Below, piece by piece: positions 17,348 through 26,513 of a DNA stretch of 64,000 bases. Origin of the DNA: Flexivirga caeni (GTDB taxonomy: Bacteria; Actinomycetota; Actinomycetes; Actinomycetales; Dermatophilaceae). The position numbers and the translations under genes were made by a program. The notes below the pieces were generated by a model, which was given only the letters and a program-made list of their open reading frames with translations, had not been told where the DNA came from and searched no databases. The stretch's first letter is position 1, and each line of letters starts with the position of its first letter. The DNA lies in contig NZ_RJJQ01000002.1 of NCBI RefSeq assembly GCF_003724155.1, positions 124,001-188,000 on the forward strand, in the 5' to 3' direction.

Positions 17348-18129
17348 ACGACGGAAGTCCGGCAAACGCCCGCAAGGAGCCGGTCCTGTCAGCCACAGCG
17401 CTCCGGAAGGCATACGGACGCGTCGAGGCGCTGCGCGGAGCCGACTTCGAGCTGTTTCCGGGCGAGATCCTGGCGGTCATCGGCGACAACGGGGCCGGGA
17501 AGTCCTCCTTGATCAAGTGTCTGTCGGGTGCTTCGAGTCCGGACAGCGGCGAGATCTACCTCGATGGCAAAAAGGTGACCTTCCGGTCACCGCAAGACGC
17601 AAAGGATGCGGGTATCGAAACGGTCTATCAGACACTTGCGGTTGCTCCGGCGCTGGATATCGCGAGCAACCTCTACCTGGGCAGAGAGATCCGCAAGTCA
17701 GGTCTACTGGGCAGTGTCCTGCGACATATGGACATTGCCAGGATGCGACGGGAAGCGCGAGAACATGTGAATCGGTTGGGAATCCAGACGTTGCAGGATA
17801 TTACTCAACCCGTGGAAACGCTCTCCGGTGGTCAGCGCCAGGCAGTAGCCGTCGCCCGAGCAGCGGCCTTTGGCAGCAAGGTCGTCATCCTCGATGAACC
17901 GACCGCGGCACTGGGCGTGCGAGAGTCAGCGCAAGTTGCCGCGATCATCAAGCAGTTGCGGGACCACGGCCTGCCGATCGTGCTCATCAGTCACGACATG
18001 CCGAGTGTCTTCGAGCTGGCTGACCGCATACACGTCCAGCGGCTCGGTCGCCGCGCGGCCGTGCTGTCGCCGCAGACACACACGATGGAGGATGCTGTCG
18101 CGATCATGACCGGCGCTCGCGCCGCATAA
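17344..18129 (+). CDS. Sugar ABC transporter ATP-binding protein (single-NBD FrcA type)
   Basis: This 261-residue ATPase has one nucleotide-binding domain, like FrcA, and not the double RbsA form. Walker A is GDNGAGKSS, the Q-loop is near TVYQTLAV, the signature is ETLSGGQRQAVAV, Walker B is VVILDEPTAAL, and the H-loop is LISHDMPSV. All catalytic residues are intact. ATG 17344 overlaps the permease stop. A 15-bp hairpin follows 11 bp after its stop, probably reducing transcription into the next gene. Confidence 0.94.
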   Translation: MNDGSPANARKEPVLSATALRKAYGRVEALRGADFELFPGEILAVIGDNGAGKSSLIKCLSGASSPDSGEIYLDGKKVTFRSPQDAKDAGIETVYQTLAVAPALDIASNLYLGREIRKSGLLGSVLRHMDIARMRREAREHVNRLGIQTLQDITQPVETLSGGQRQAVAVARAAAFGSKVVILDEPTAALGVRESAQVAAIIKQLRDHGLPIVLISHDMPSVFELADRIHVQRLGRRAAVLSPQTHTMEDAVAIMTGARAA

Positions 18130-18140
18130 CGACAATTGGT

Positions 18141-18176
18141 CCCGGTGGGCAGCGCACAGACGCGCTGCCCACCGGG
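18141..18176 (+). terminator. Perfect 15-bp hairpin between ATPase and SDR genes
   Basis: CCCGGTGGGCAGCGC (18141-18155) pairs exactly with GCGCTGCCCACCGGG (18162-18176) around a 6-nt loop. It is a strong terminator or attenuator inside the sugar operon. Downstream SDR expression would need read-through, or the hairpin may protect the 3' end of the transporter mRNA. Confidence 0.8.
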
Positions 18177-18205
18177 GTCACTACGCCTGTGAAGGGAGCT
18201 CGGCG

Positions 18206-18970
18206 GTGGGCTTGTTCGATCTCTCCGGGCGAACGGCTCTGGTCACCGGGTCGACGCGTGGCATCGGTTTGACGCTCGCTCATGGACCTTCTGCCGCAGG
18301 CGCAGAGGTCATCCTGCACGGCAGGGACATCTCGGCAGTTCGCGCAGCGGCAGCTGAAGTCACGCAGAGCTCTGGACAGCGTGCTCATGCTTCTGCGTTC
18401 GATCTGACCGACCCTGAGGCGATCGCCGCCGCTACGAGCGCGATTGTGTCAGATTTTGGCACCCCCGACATACTCGTGAACAACGCCGGGATCCAGCGGC
18501 GCGGCGCGATCACCGACTTCACCCCCTCGGACTGGCAGGCGCTGGTTGCGACTAACCTGACTCCTGGCATCTTCCTGACGCAACAGTTCACGCCCGGGAT
18601 GATTGCCCGAGGCAGCGGCAAGATCATCAATATCGCCTCGATCCAGAGCAGCCTCGCGCGACCAGGTACAACAGCGTATGGCGTTACCAAGGGTGGCGTA
18701 GTGATGCTCACCAAGGGCCTTTGCGCGGAGCTCGCACCGCACGGAATCCAAGCGAACGCGCTTGCGCCAGGCTATTTCGCGACAGATCTGACGGCGTCGC
18801 TCGTTCAGGATCGGGAGTTCTCGTCGTGGATCCAGAGTCGCACTCCAGCTGGCCGGTGGGGCCGAGTGGAGGAGTTGGTTGGCGCCGTGGTTTTTCTCGC
18901 CTCGCGAGCCTCGGATTTCGTGAACGGACAGACGCTGTACGTCGACGGAGGAATGACAGCTGTTGTGTAG
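18206..18970 (+). CDS. Short-chain dehydrogenase, gluconate-5-dehydrogenase-like
   Basis: The 254-residue classical SDR has the NAD(P)-binding TGSTRGIG motif, NNAG (NNAGIQRRG), the active-site Ser in INIASIQSS and the YGVTK (YxxxK) catalytic pair. It ends with the LYVDGGMTAVV tail. It most resembles IdnO / 2-deoxy-gluconate-3-dehydrogenase types, which act on sugar acids. GTG 18206 follows GGAG. Position after the sugar transporter and orientation suggest it oxidises or reduces the imported substrate or its derivative. The motif TLAHGPSAAGAEV is slightly unusual: SDRs usually have 'A..L' in place of HGP. Confidence 0.9.
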   Translation: MGLFDLSGRTALVTGSTRGIGLTLAHGPSAAGAEVILHGRDISAVRAAAAEVTQSSGQRAHASAFDLTDPEAIAAATSAIVSDFGTPDILVNNAGIQRRGAITDFTPSDWQALVATNLTPGIFLTQQFTPGMIARGSGKIINIASIQSSLARPGTTAYGVTKGGVVMLTKGLCAELAPHGIQANALAPGYFATDLTASLVQDREFSSWIQSRTPAGRWGRVEELVGAVVFLASRASDFVNGQTLYVDGGMTAVV

Positions 18971-19009
18971 ATGTGCAGCCAAGGTCAGTCGCCGGCGCGA
19001 CGCAATTCA

Positions 19010-19981
19010 TCACCCGCCCGGCGAAGAGCCCGGCCTGCGTCGCCACAGCCGCGCCGCGACGGCCGCGGCCAGATAAAGCACGACGACGCTGGCGACGATC
19101 AGGCCGGCGTCGCGGGCGGTGCCGGTCCAGCTGCGGACCGGCCCGGCGATCTGGGCGACCAGTGCCATCGCGAGAACGGGTGCGCAGCGGAGCGACAGAG
19201 TGAGCATGAGCACCAGGGCGCAGCTGGTGGCCAGGACGGCGGCGAGGACCGCTGGCAGGTGCCACACTGCAGCCGAGCCGATCGCCCAGGCCAGTCCGAG
19301 CAGCAGAGCACGCCCGGCACCCACCCGCACCGATCTCGGATGTTCGAAGAACCATTCGAGGCCCGACACCGCCAGCGGCGGAGCCACTGCGACGCTCGGC
19401 AGGTGCAATGCCGCCGCTGCCCCGAACCACGCGGCGGCCAGGGCGGCGTAGCACAGGAACCCGCTCACTGGCCATCGCCCGCCGGGTGCGGATGGCTCGG
19501 CCCGGGCCGGGTGCCCGGGAGTCGCACGTGCCTGGAGGGTGACGCCGACCACCATCACCGTCGCGATCGCCAGCACTGCCACCGGATAGACCCAGGACCG
19601 TATGCCGAAGACCGTCGGCAGCGTGGCCGCTGACAGGGCGGGCGCGATCTGCGACCGCAGGACCAGCAGGACCACGGTCGCGCAGGCCAGCGCGGCGACC
19701 TCGGCCGCCAGCCGAGCGGGCAGCAATCGCGCCATCCCCACCCCTGCCACCGCGCAGCACGTCGGCGTCGCGACCAGGCGCCACCGGGGGACGATCCACT
19801 GCGGGTGCCACATCACCCAGGCACCGAAGGCCAGCGCGGCACCTTCGGGGAAGACAACCGCTCGCTGCCCGCTCAGTTGCGCAGCGGCGACCATGGCAGC
19901 GGCGAACGCGACGGGCAGCCACGCTCGCGGCGTCCGCCACGTCGGTGGCGATGTGCCGCCTGCCGGTTGCGAACCCTGCAT
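19010..19981 (-). CDS. Polytopic integral membrane protein of unknown function
   Basis: The 323-residue protein is composed almost entirely of hydrophobic segments; I count eight to ten possible helices, for example around residues 22-40, 44-61, 113-133, 172-193, 225-246 and 297-315. Some resemblance to HPP-type or small actinobacterial membrane proteins is possible, but I recognise no functional motif. It starts 33 bp after the stop of the serine-hydrolase gene on the same strand. It may therefore be the fourth gene of the decarboxylase/ATP-grasp/hydrolase set. It is convergent with the SDR. Confidence 0.72.
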   Translation of the reverse strand: MQGSQPAGGTSPPTWRTPRAWLPVAFAAAMVAAAQLSGQRAVVFPEGAALAFGAWVMWHPQWIVPRWRLVATPTCCAVAGVGMARLLPARLAAEVAALACATVVLLVLRSQIAPALSAATLPTVFGIRSWVYPVAVLAIATVMVVGVTLQARATPGHPARAEPSAPGGRWPVSGFLCYAALAAAWFGAAAALHLPSVAVAPPLAVSGLEWFFEHPRSVRVGAGRALLLGLAWAIGSAAVWHLPAVLAAVLATSCALVLMLTLSLRCAPVLAMALVAQIAGPVRSWTGTARDAGLIVASVVVLYLAAAVAARLWRRRPGSSPGG

Positions 19982-20014
19982 GGGTATGACGAAGGCCTGA
20001 TGCGCCGACCGCTG

Positions 20015-21181
20015 CTACGCGTAGAGGCGGGAGATGGTCTCGAAGGCGCGCAGGGTGGAGAAGAGCTTGACCGCATCCTGCGGGTCGGGCCAGCTGGACA
20101 GCTTCACCGCGACCACGCCGGTGTCACGATCGGCGTAGATCATCTGACCGTGAATGCCCAGGCACAGCAACACATTCCGGTCCGGGTAGGGCAGCCAGAA
20201 CTGGTTGCGGTACATCCCGCCCGGCATCAGGGTGATGGTCGGACTCTGCGCGAACGCGGCGCGGCTGTCCGGGTCGCCGGTGCAGGCGTCGTCGATCCAC
20301 CAGGCCGGCACCACCTGCTCGCCGGTCAGCGAGATCCCGTCCCGCACGAGCATCGCTCCGAACCTGGCCAGGTCACGCAGGATGGCGCAGATGCCGCCGT
20401 CGAACATTCCCGCGCCGGCCGAGTCAATCGCGATGACCGCGTCCTCTTCGGTGCCGAGGCGCGACCAGAGCAACGTGGACATCAGCTGTGGCATGCGTGT
20501 CCCGGCGGCGGCCTCGCAGACCCAGCCCAGCACATCGGTCTCGCCGCTGCGGTATTCGAACGGGCCCCCGTGCGGGGACTTCTGCCGCAGGGTCAGCAGG
20601 AAGTCGTACATCGTGCGGGGCACACCGGGGTGGGTGCGGGTCGCCCAGCCGATGGCCTGCTCCAGCACCCGGACCTCCGCGGTCGGGTCCAGGTATTCCT
20701 CGGAGAAGTGGATGCCGGACCGCATGTCAAGCAGGTTGCGGAGGGTCGCCCCGGCATACCCGCTGTCCGCCAGGTCCGGCACGTAGGTGCTGACGAGCTG
20801 CGCCGGGTCCAGCTCGCCGGACGCGATGAGTGCCCCGGCGACAGTCCCGACGAGCGACTTGCTGACCGACATCAGCAGATGGCGCGTGTCCGGAAGCATC
20901 TCCGAGGGGTACTCCTCGGCAATGATCCGCGAGCCCTGGGTCACGATCCACGCGTCCGTGTTGCTGAATGCCATGACGTCGGCAACGCTGGAGGTGGTGC
21001 CGTCGGGGTGGGCCACCTGGACCGCGCCGAGCGCGTCGGGCCGGTAGTCGAGCGCCGCCACGGGTCCCGTCCCGCGGGAGATCGCCGCCGTCGGGAAGAG
21101 GTCTTCGATGTGCTGCATCGACCAGTGCAGCTGCGGTGCGATCTGCCAGTTGTCCAGCGTCACCTGCGAGTGCGGATGCAT
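20015..21181 (-). CDS. Serine hydrolase of the beta-lactamase/penicillin-binding family
   Basis: The 388-residue protein has the class-C beta-lactamase/esterase SxxK motif as MSVSKSL (Ser105, Lys108) and a Tyr motif in FEYRSGETDVLGW (YxS, where YxN is usual). LRNLLDMRSGIHFSEEY is typical of 6-aminohexanoate-dimer hydrolase-like members. No clear signal peptide is seen, so it is probably cytoplasmic. The ATG of MHPHSQVTLDNWQ was preferred as the start; an upstream frame of 17 residues exists. It follows the ATP-grasp gene with a 129-bp gap and precedes the membrane protein. Its substrate could be the amide or ester made by the neighbours, which is inference. Confidence 0.85.
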   Translation of the reverse strand: MHPHSQVTLDNWQIAPQLHWSMQHIEDLFPTAAISRGTGPVAALDYRPDALGAVQVAHPDGTTSSVADVMAFSNTDAWIVTQGSRIIAEEYPSEMLPDTRHLLMSVSKSLVGTVAGALIASGELDPAQLVSTYVPDLADSGYAGATLRNLLDMRSGIHFSEEYLDPTAEVRVLEQAIGWATRTHPGVPRTMYDFLLTLRQKSPHGGPFEYRSGETDVLGWVCEAAAGTRMPQLMSTLLWSRLGTEEDAVIAIDSAGAGMFDGGICAILRDLARFGAMLVRDGISLTGEQVVPAWWIDDACTGDPDSRAAFAQSPTITLMPGGMYRNQFWLPYPDRNVLLCLGIHGQMIYADRDTGVVAVKLSSWPDPQDAVKLFSTLRAFETISRLYA

Positions 21182-21310
21182 GTCGAACTCGCCCAGGACC
21201 ACTTGCCAACTCCACTCTCGCGACAACTGCACGCAGCGCCGGCGCCTCCACGGCGCGCGGCCTGTCGATGGTACGGCGGACGTCCCGCCCGTGACCGGGC
21301 GGGACGTCGA

Positions 21311-23008
21311 TCAGCCGGTGGAACCGGCAGCGTCCGGCGCACTGCCGGCCACGTCCGCCACGGCGGCGGGCGCACTGCCCTTGACCACGTCCGTGGGCGG
21401 CGCTACCGGCGCCGGCATCAGCGCGACACCGGTGTACTGCGCGCGGATCGAATCAATCAGATGCTTGGCCCGGATGGTCAGTTTCGACGGACCTGCGCCC
21501 TGCTCGGTCTGCAACCGCCCCTTGGTCACCAGCACGCCGAGGTCGGCGCCCTTCCAGCGGTAGTCTCCGGGACCGTAGATGCGCAGGAAGAACGCTTCGT
21601 GCTCGTCCTGCAACTGATGCCAGTCCAGTGCCGCCCGGCGGAAGACCAGGGTGCCGCTCGGGTCCAGGTAGTACTGCCCGGTGGGCGCCGCGGTGAGGAT
21701 GCGCTCGACCGCGGGGGAGACCTCCTTGATGATCATCTGCGACCACAGGTCGACCGCGGCCAGCTCCTGCCACCGCTCGTTGATCTCGTCGACGTCCAGG
21801 TCGAAGTCGACGTCGAGGTATTCGAGCAGGTGGAAGATGAACAGCGGCACGTCGGCATACGCACCCGAGGTCACGTTGGTGATCGACGAGGCGCCGCTGA
21901 TGCGCGGGTTGAGCTCGCCGAGGTAGGCCTCGTCGGTGTCGATGTCCACCAGCACGTCGACTTCGAAGAAGCCGCGGTAGCCCTCCGCACCCAGCCGGTC
22001 GCCAAGCCGGCGCACCATCGCGGTCGCCCGCGCGCGCACGTCGCCGGTGAGGACCTCGGGGTACATCTCGTTGCCGCACCAGCCGCCCCGGTATGGCGTG
22101 AGCTTCGCGTGTCCGGTGAGTTCGGACATGAACGGGCCGACCACCGTGCCGCACTGGGTGAGGACAGCCTCAACCGCTACCGGGCGGTTGTTGATGCGCT
22201 TCATCACCTTGACCTCGTTGCCGACGATCTCCTTGCGATGCTTGCGCCAGTCGCTCTCCGTGGCGATGAAGAACGTGGTCTTGCCTGAGTCGCCGTACGC
22301 GGTCTGCACGACGAGGTCGGTGCCGAGCCCGGCAGCTTCGGCCGCAGCGCACAAACCGTCCCAATCCTTTACTGTCGCAAGGGTGTTCGGCACGCTCGGG
22401 ACGCCGACTTCCTCGCCCAGCCGGGTCGTCACCAGTTTGGAGTCCAGGTGATTGCGCAGCTGCGCCGAGGGCAGGATCAGATCGTATCCGAGCTCCTCGC
22501 AGATGCGTTCGGTCTCCTCGTCGAAGAAGACCATCGCGACCTTCGGCCGCTGGCCCGGCGCGAGCCGCGCACTCATCAGCGCCCGCACCTCGGCGTTCTC
22601 CAGCAGCCAGTTGTTGATCTCCTCGCCGCTCTCGAACTCGATGTAGGGCTTGTAGCGCGGGGTGAAGACCCTCGGGTGGGCGCCGTCCCAGGCGTCGTAG
22701 TAGGTGACGTAGGTGAAGTTGCGCACCCAGCGATCCAGCCCGAGCAGGTTGAACGGCGTCGCGCCGAAGAAGTAGACCGGCACGTCGTTGGTGCGGAAGA
22801 AGTGCCGCACCTCGGAGATGTTGCGCAGCGGCCGGTGGGCGGCGGCGGCCGGGGCGAACGCCGCGTCCCCGGCCATCGTGGGCAGCGGCTCCGGTCCGCT
22901 GGGCACGCGCGTCGGCGGTGCGGCCGGGGTGGGGGTGGCTGCCTTCTTGGCCGCCGGACGGGCCCGCTTGCGAGGGGTCTTCGCCGCCGGATTCTTGCGT
23001 TCGGTCAT
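21311..23008 (-). CDS. ATP-grasp ligase (biotin-carboxylase-like fold)
   Basis: The 565-residue protein starts with a 60-residue Lys/Ala/Pro-rich, probably disordered tail. An N-terminal domain follows (VPVYFFGATPFNLLGLDRW). The ATP-grasp core lies at about residues 190-420: LPSAQLRNHLDSKL, VVQTAYGDSGKTTFFI (phosphate loop), a GYRGFFEVDVLVD block with metal ligands, and LGELNPRISGASSIT. ATP-grasp enzymes join a carboxylate (as acyl phosphate) to an amine, thiol or carboxybiotin. No biotin-carrier gene is present, so an amide-forming role is likelier. The ATG overlaps the decarboxylase stop (ATGA), giving strict coupling. Confidence 0.88.
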   Translation of the reverse strand: MTERKNPAAKTPRKRARPAAKKAATPTPAAPPTRVPSGPEPLPTMAGDAAFAPAAAAHRPLRNISEVRHFFRTNDVPVYFFGATPFNLLGLDRWVRNFTYVTYYDAWDGAHPRVFTPRYKPYIEFESGEEINNWLLENAEVRALMSARLAPGQRPKVAMVFFDEETERICEELGYDLILPSAQLRNHLDSKLVTTRLGEEVGVPSVPNTLATVKDWDGLCAAAEAAGLGTDLVVQTAYGDSGKTTFFIATESDWRKHRKEIVGNEVKVMKRINNRPVAVEAVLTQCGTVVGPFMSELTGHAKLTPYRGGWCGNEMYPEVLTGDVRARATAMVRRLGDRLGAEGYRGFFEVDVLVDIDTDEAYLGELNPRISGASSITNVTSGAYADVPLFIFHLLEYLDVDFDLDVDEINERWQELAAVDLWSQMIIKEVSPAVERILTAAPTGQYYLDPSGTLVFRRAALDWHQLQDEHEAFFLRIYGPGDYRWKGADLGVLVTKGRLQTEQGAGPSKLTIRAKHLIDSIRAQYTGVALMPAPVAPPTDVVKGSAPAAVADVAGSAPDAAGSTG

Positions 23009-25743
23009 TGCTCACTCCCGGCGTAGAGACGGGCTCGGTCCGCCATGGCGATCTCCACGGCGGCATCGGTGTAGACCCGGTAGCCCACGACCGGGTTGTA
23101 GCCGTGCACCTCCGGGGTATCCAGGGCGCCCATGTATTCCAGGATCGCGGTGCTGAAGACCTGGCCGGGCACCAGCACCGGGAATCCCGGCGGGTATGGC
23201 GTGACGTAGGTCGCCGAGACGATGGTGCCACCCGCTGCCAGCTTCGCCTCTGCCTCGGCCTGCAGCAGGTATTCGCAATTCGTGTCGTCATACGACAGGA
23301 AGAACGCCCGCCGCACGTCGCCTTCCGGAGTGGGATGCTCGGACGGATCGCGGAACGCTTCGTGGAATCCGCTGAAGTCCGGCAACGGGGCGGCCGCGTT
23401 GGTCAGTCGCGCGACAGCTCGCTCGAAGACGATCGTCTCGGCCCGGCTGGCCTCCGACTTGCGTTCGTCGATCTCCCGCACGATGCTCACCAGCACCTCG
23501 ATCAGGTAGGCCACCGAACTGCGCGACGTGCCGATGTTCGTCATGAACAGCACGGTGTTGCGGGAGGTCTTGTTGATCTGGATGTTGAAGCGGTCCATCA
23601 GCTCGGCCTGCTTGAAGGTCGCGCCGTCGATGCCGGTCAGCCCGATGTAGAGACTGATCCGGGTCGGGTCCATCACGAACTCGTCGGTGCTCCACGCCCG
23701 GATCATGTTGTGCAGCCCGCTGCGCAACGGGTGCGCCAGGTGCGACTCCCGGTATTCGTCAGGGATCATCTCGGCGGTGCTCAGACAGTGCATGTACTTG
23801 CTGAGCAGCGGATGGTTGTCGATCGCGTCGCGCAGCCGCATCGCCGATTCCAGCTGCCGCTGGACCAGCTCGAACCCTTCCAGCGCAGCCTGCCGGCGGC
23901 CCAAGTCGAGCGAGGCCAGGATCTGGTAGTTCGGTGACGTGGACGTGTGCGCCATGTAGGCCTCGTGGAACGCCTCGCGAGACTTCTGCGCGAAGTCCTG
24001 GTCGTGCACGTGGATCATCGAACCCTGCCGCAACGAGGTCAGCGTCTTGTGCGTCGACTGGGTGGAGTAGACCCGCACCCGGGTGGTGTCCGGGTCGGGC
24101 ATCAGCCGATCCTCGACGAGCTCCCGGTCGCTGCGCTCGGTCTGGTCCCATTCCTCGTATGCCGCCCGGTATTCCGGGGTGCGCAGCTTCTCCACCAGGG
24201 TGCGCGCGGCGCGCATGCCGGTGCGCGGCCGGTAGATCGGGTGGAACCGCGCGAACGCCCACCACGCCTCGTCCCAGAGGAAGACCAGGTCGGGCTTGAT
24301 CGCGAGGCATTCCTCCATGACGCGGCCCACGTCATACACGACGCCGTCGAAGGTGCAGTTGGTCAGCATGAGCAGGCGGACCCGGTCGAGTTTGCCGGCT
24401 GCCCGCAGATCGAGCAGGCGCTGCTTGATCTCCCGGATCGGCACCGCGCCATACATGGCGAATTCGTTGAGCGGGTAGGCGTCCAGGTAGGACACCTGCG
24501 CGCCGGCCAGCATCAGGCCGTAGTGATGGGACTGGTGGCAGTTGCGATCGACGAGCACGATGTCGCCCGGCCCGACCAGCGCCTGGGCGACGATCTTGTT
24601 CGCGGTCGACGTCCCGTTGGTCACGAAGAAGGTCTGCCGGGACCCGAAGGTCTCCGCCGCGCAGTCCTGCGCGTCGCGCAGCGGGCCGGTCGGCTCCAGC
24701 AGGGAGTCGAGGCCGCCGCCGGTCGCGGACGTCTCGGCCAGGAAGATGTCCAGGCCGTAGAACCCGACCATGTCGCGGATCCAGTGCGTGCCGACGATCG
24801 ACTTGCCCTGCGAGATCGGCAGCGCGTGGAACGCCCCGGTCGGCCGGTGGGCGTAGGCGCGCAAGGCGTCGAAGAACGGGGTCCGGTAGCGGTGCATCAC
24901 CCCGGCGAGAATGCTCTGGTGCAGATCGAGCGATCCCTCACGGGCGTGGAAGACGCGGCGGAAGTGGTGGCTCAGGCGACCGGCCATCTCCTCCACGCCG
25001 ACCTCGGTCATCAAGTAAAGGTCGACCTCGGGACGTTCGCGAGCCATCCGCCGGGCCAGGATCTGCGCGCGCTCATCGGGGGTGTGGTCGGCGAGCTCGG
25101 CGCTCAGGTCCGGATCGATGAACTCGTCCAGGTCGGTGAGGTCGTGCAGCGAGCCGTGCGAGAACCTGCGCCGGATGACGCACGCCTGGATGTTGGCGTT
25201 GAGCCGCATGGCGACCAGCGCCTCCGGCCCGGAGCCGACCACGACGAGTTCGTAGACGAACTTGTCGTCCGCCCGGCGCCAGGAACGCATCTCCTCCCGC
25301 AGGTCGTGTTCCTGCTCGGGGGTGAGCGTGTCCACGACGAGCACCTCGAAGTAGGGCCGGTCGCTGTCGCTGTGCTCGAGCTCCGGCAGGTCGTCCTCGG
25401 ATGCCTCTTGATTATCGCGCAGGGCCATCGACCCGTGCCGGTAGGACTCGGTCACCAGTGCCCGGTTGATCGATGCGACCAGGTGCAGCAGCCGCGGGTA
25501 GTCGGCCGAGGCGGCCAGCTCCTGCACCCGGGCGAACAGCTCCGGACCCGGGAAGGCCCAGAACTGCTCGATGGGCACCAGTGCGGTGCACTGCTCCATG
25601 ATCGGCTCGACGAGTCCGTCGATCGGGGAATCTCGGCGCTGCGCGACGACAACGCGGTTCACGGCCTCTTCGAGGCGCGACCAGCAGTCGGCGCGGTAGC
25701 TCCACCAGCTGTTGTAGACACGGGTACGGGATCGACTGGCCAC
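23005..25743 (-). CDS. Large PLP-dependent Orn/Lys/Arg-decarboxylase-family protein
   Basis: The 912-residue protein has an N-terminal region of about 330 residues resembling the wing/response-regulator-like domain of inducible basic amino-acid decarboxylases. The PLP core follows (FFVTNGTSTANKIV, LVDRNCHQSHHYGL, LMLTNCTFDGVVYD, VFLWDEAWWAF) and carries the Schiff-base lysine in YSTQSTHKTLTSL (Lys566). The C-terminal domain ends with PPGFPVLVPGQ. The GTG at 25743 lies four bases after AGGAGG, which fixes the start; the frame is open further upstream. It heads a minus-strand gene set with the ATP-grasp ligase. Expected activity is decarboxylation of a basic amino acid to a polyamine or related amine. 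Confidence 0.92.
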   Translation of the reverse strand: MASRSRTRVYNSWWSYRADCWSRLEEAVNRVVVAQRRDSPIDGLVEPIMEQCTALVPIEQFWAFPGPELFARVQELAASADYPRLLHLVASINRALVTESYRHGSMALRDNQEASEDDLPELEHSDSDRPYFEVLVVDTLTPEQEHDLREEMRSWRRADDKFVYELVVVGSGPEALVAMRLNANIQACVIRRRFSHGSLHDLTDLDEFIDPDLSAELADHTPDERAQILARRMARERPEVDLYLMTEVGVEEMAGRLSHHFRRVFHAREGSLDLHQSILAGVMHRYRTPFFDALRAYAHRPTGAFHALPISQGKSIVGTHWIRDMVGFYGLDIFLAETSATGGGLDSLLEPTGPLRDAQDCAAETFGSRQTFFVTNGTSTANKIVAQALVGPGDIVLVDRNCHQSHHYGLMLAGAQVSYLDAYPLNEFAMYGAVPIREIKQRLLDLRAAGKLDRVRLLMLTNCTFDGVVYDVGRVMEECLAIKPDLVFLWDEAWWAFARFHPIYRPRTGMRAARTLVEKLRTPEYRAAYEEWDQTERSDRELVEDRLMPDPDTTRVRVYSTQSTHKTLTSLRQGSMIHVHDQDFAQKSREAFHEAYMAHTSTSPNYQILASLDLGRRQAALEGFELVQRQLESAMRLRDAIDNHPLLSKYMHCLSTAEMIPDEYRESHLAHPLRSGLHNMIRAWSTDEFVMDPTRISLYIGLTGIDGATFKQAELMDRFNIQINKTSRNTVLFMTNIGTSRSSVAYLIEVLVSIVREIDERKSEASRAETIVFERAVARLTNAAAPLPDFSGFHEAFRDPSEHPTPEGDVRRAFFLSYDDTNCEYLLQAEAEAKLAAGGTIVSATYVTPYPPGFPVLVPGQVFSTAILEYMGALDTPEVHGYNPVVGYRVYTDAAVEIAMADRARLYAGSEQ

Positions 25744-25913
25744 GACGCCTCCTGCGTAGTTAGGCAGCCCGCCTCCCATCACAATGGGGCGCGTGCGCTG
25801 ATGCACGAACGACATTAGTGGAGTCCGACGTGCCAGGACGGTGAGTGCGAGAACTAATTGGACTCGATTTAGCTGCGGCGCGGTCCGGCCGTGGAACGCG
25901 GCTGTTCGCGCGC

Positions 25914-26513
25914 TCAACTGCCCTTCGGGACGCGTCCCATCAGGTAGAACTCCGCGTTCGGCATCAGGCCGCTCCAATGCACCAGCCGGTTGCTCATGGC
26001 GAAGAAGGCGGTGATGGTGCCGACGTCATACACGTCCTCCTCGGAGAGCCCGTGCTCGCGTAGCGAGTCGAGGTCGGCGTCGATGATCTCGGCCGGCCGG
26101 GTCGCCAGCTTCATCGCGGCCGCGATGATGGCGTACTGCCGGGCGTCGAGGTCGGCCTTGCGCCAGTCGGTCGCCAATTGGTCTGCGATGTAAGGGTTTC
26201 GGGCCCGGATGCGGGCGATGGCGCCGTGCGCGACGACGCAGTAGAGGCAGGAATTCGCGGCGCTCGTCGCCACCACGATCATCTCCCGGTCGGCCTTGCT
26301 GAGCCCCGGCGTCTCCCGGTCCATCAGCGAGTCGTGGAAATCGAAGAACGCCCGCATCTCGTCGGGCCGTTGCGCGATGCCGATGAACACGTTGGGAATG
26401 AAGCCGGACTTCTCGTCGACCGCCATGATGCGGTCCTGCAGGTCCTGCGGCAGGTCTGCGACATCCACGACGGGGAAGCGCTTCATGATCTCGGGATCCA
26501 GGTGGCTGGGCAT
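25914..26513 (-). CDS. AhpD-like peroxidase-related protein (carboxymuconolactone-decarboxylase fold)
   Basis: The 199-residue protein belongs to the 'uncharacterised peroxidase-related enzyme' group. The redox motif CLYCVVAHGA (CxxC then His) sits near residue 95, inside the AhpD helix bundle; the RxxEMI region is DREMIVVATSAANS. Such proteins reduce peroxides or protein disulfides with a thiol partner not visible here. AAGGAGACC precedes ATG 26513. It lies alone, about 340 bp downstream of the acyl-CoA dehydrogenase gene and 170 bp upstream of the decarboxylase set, all on the minus strand. Confidence 0.9.
   Translation of the reverse strand: MPSHLDPEIMKRFPVVDVADLPQDLQDRIMAVDEKSGFIPNVFIGIAQRPDEMRAFFDFHDSLMDRETPGLSKADREMIVVATSAANSCLYCVVAHGAIARIRARNPYIADQLATDWRKADLDARQYAIIAAAMKLATRPAEIIDADLDSLREHGLSEEDVYDVGTITAFFAMSNRLVHWSGLMPNAEFYLMGRVPKGS

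Noticed and set aside
18708-19940. 410-codon minus-strand frame overlapping the membrane protein
   Set aside because: Arg-rich shadow; the alternative frame (19010-19981) has a clean pattern of transmembrane helices.
19805-22288. 827-codon plus-strand frame
   Set aside because: Antisense to the serine hydrolase and ATP-grasp genes, which have clear motifs; the plus frame has none.
23947-25818. 623-codon plus-strand frame
   Set aside because: Mirror of the decarboxylase; composition is Val/Gly/Arg/His-rich without any domain.
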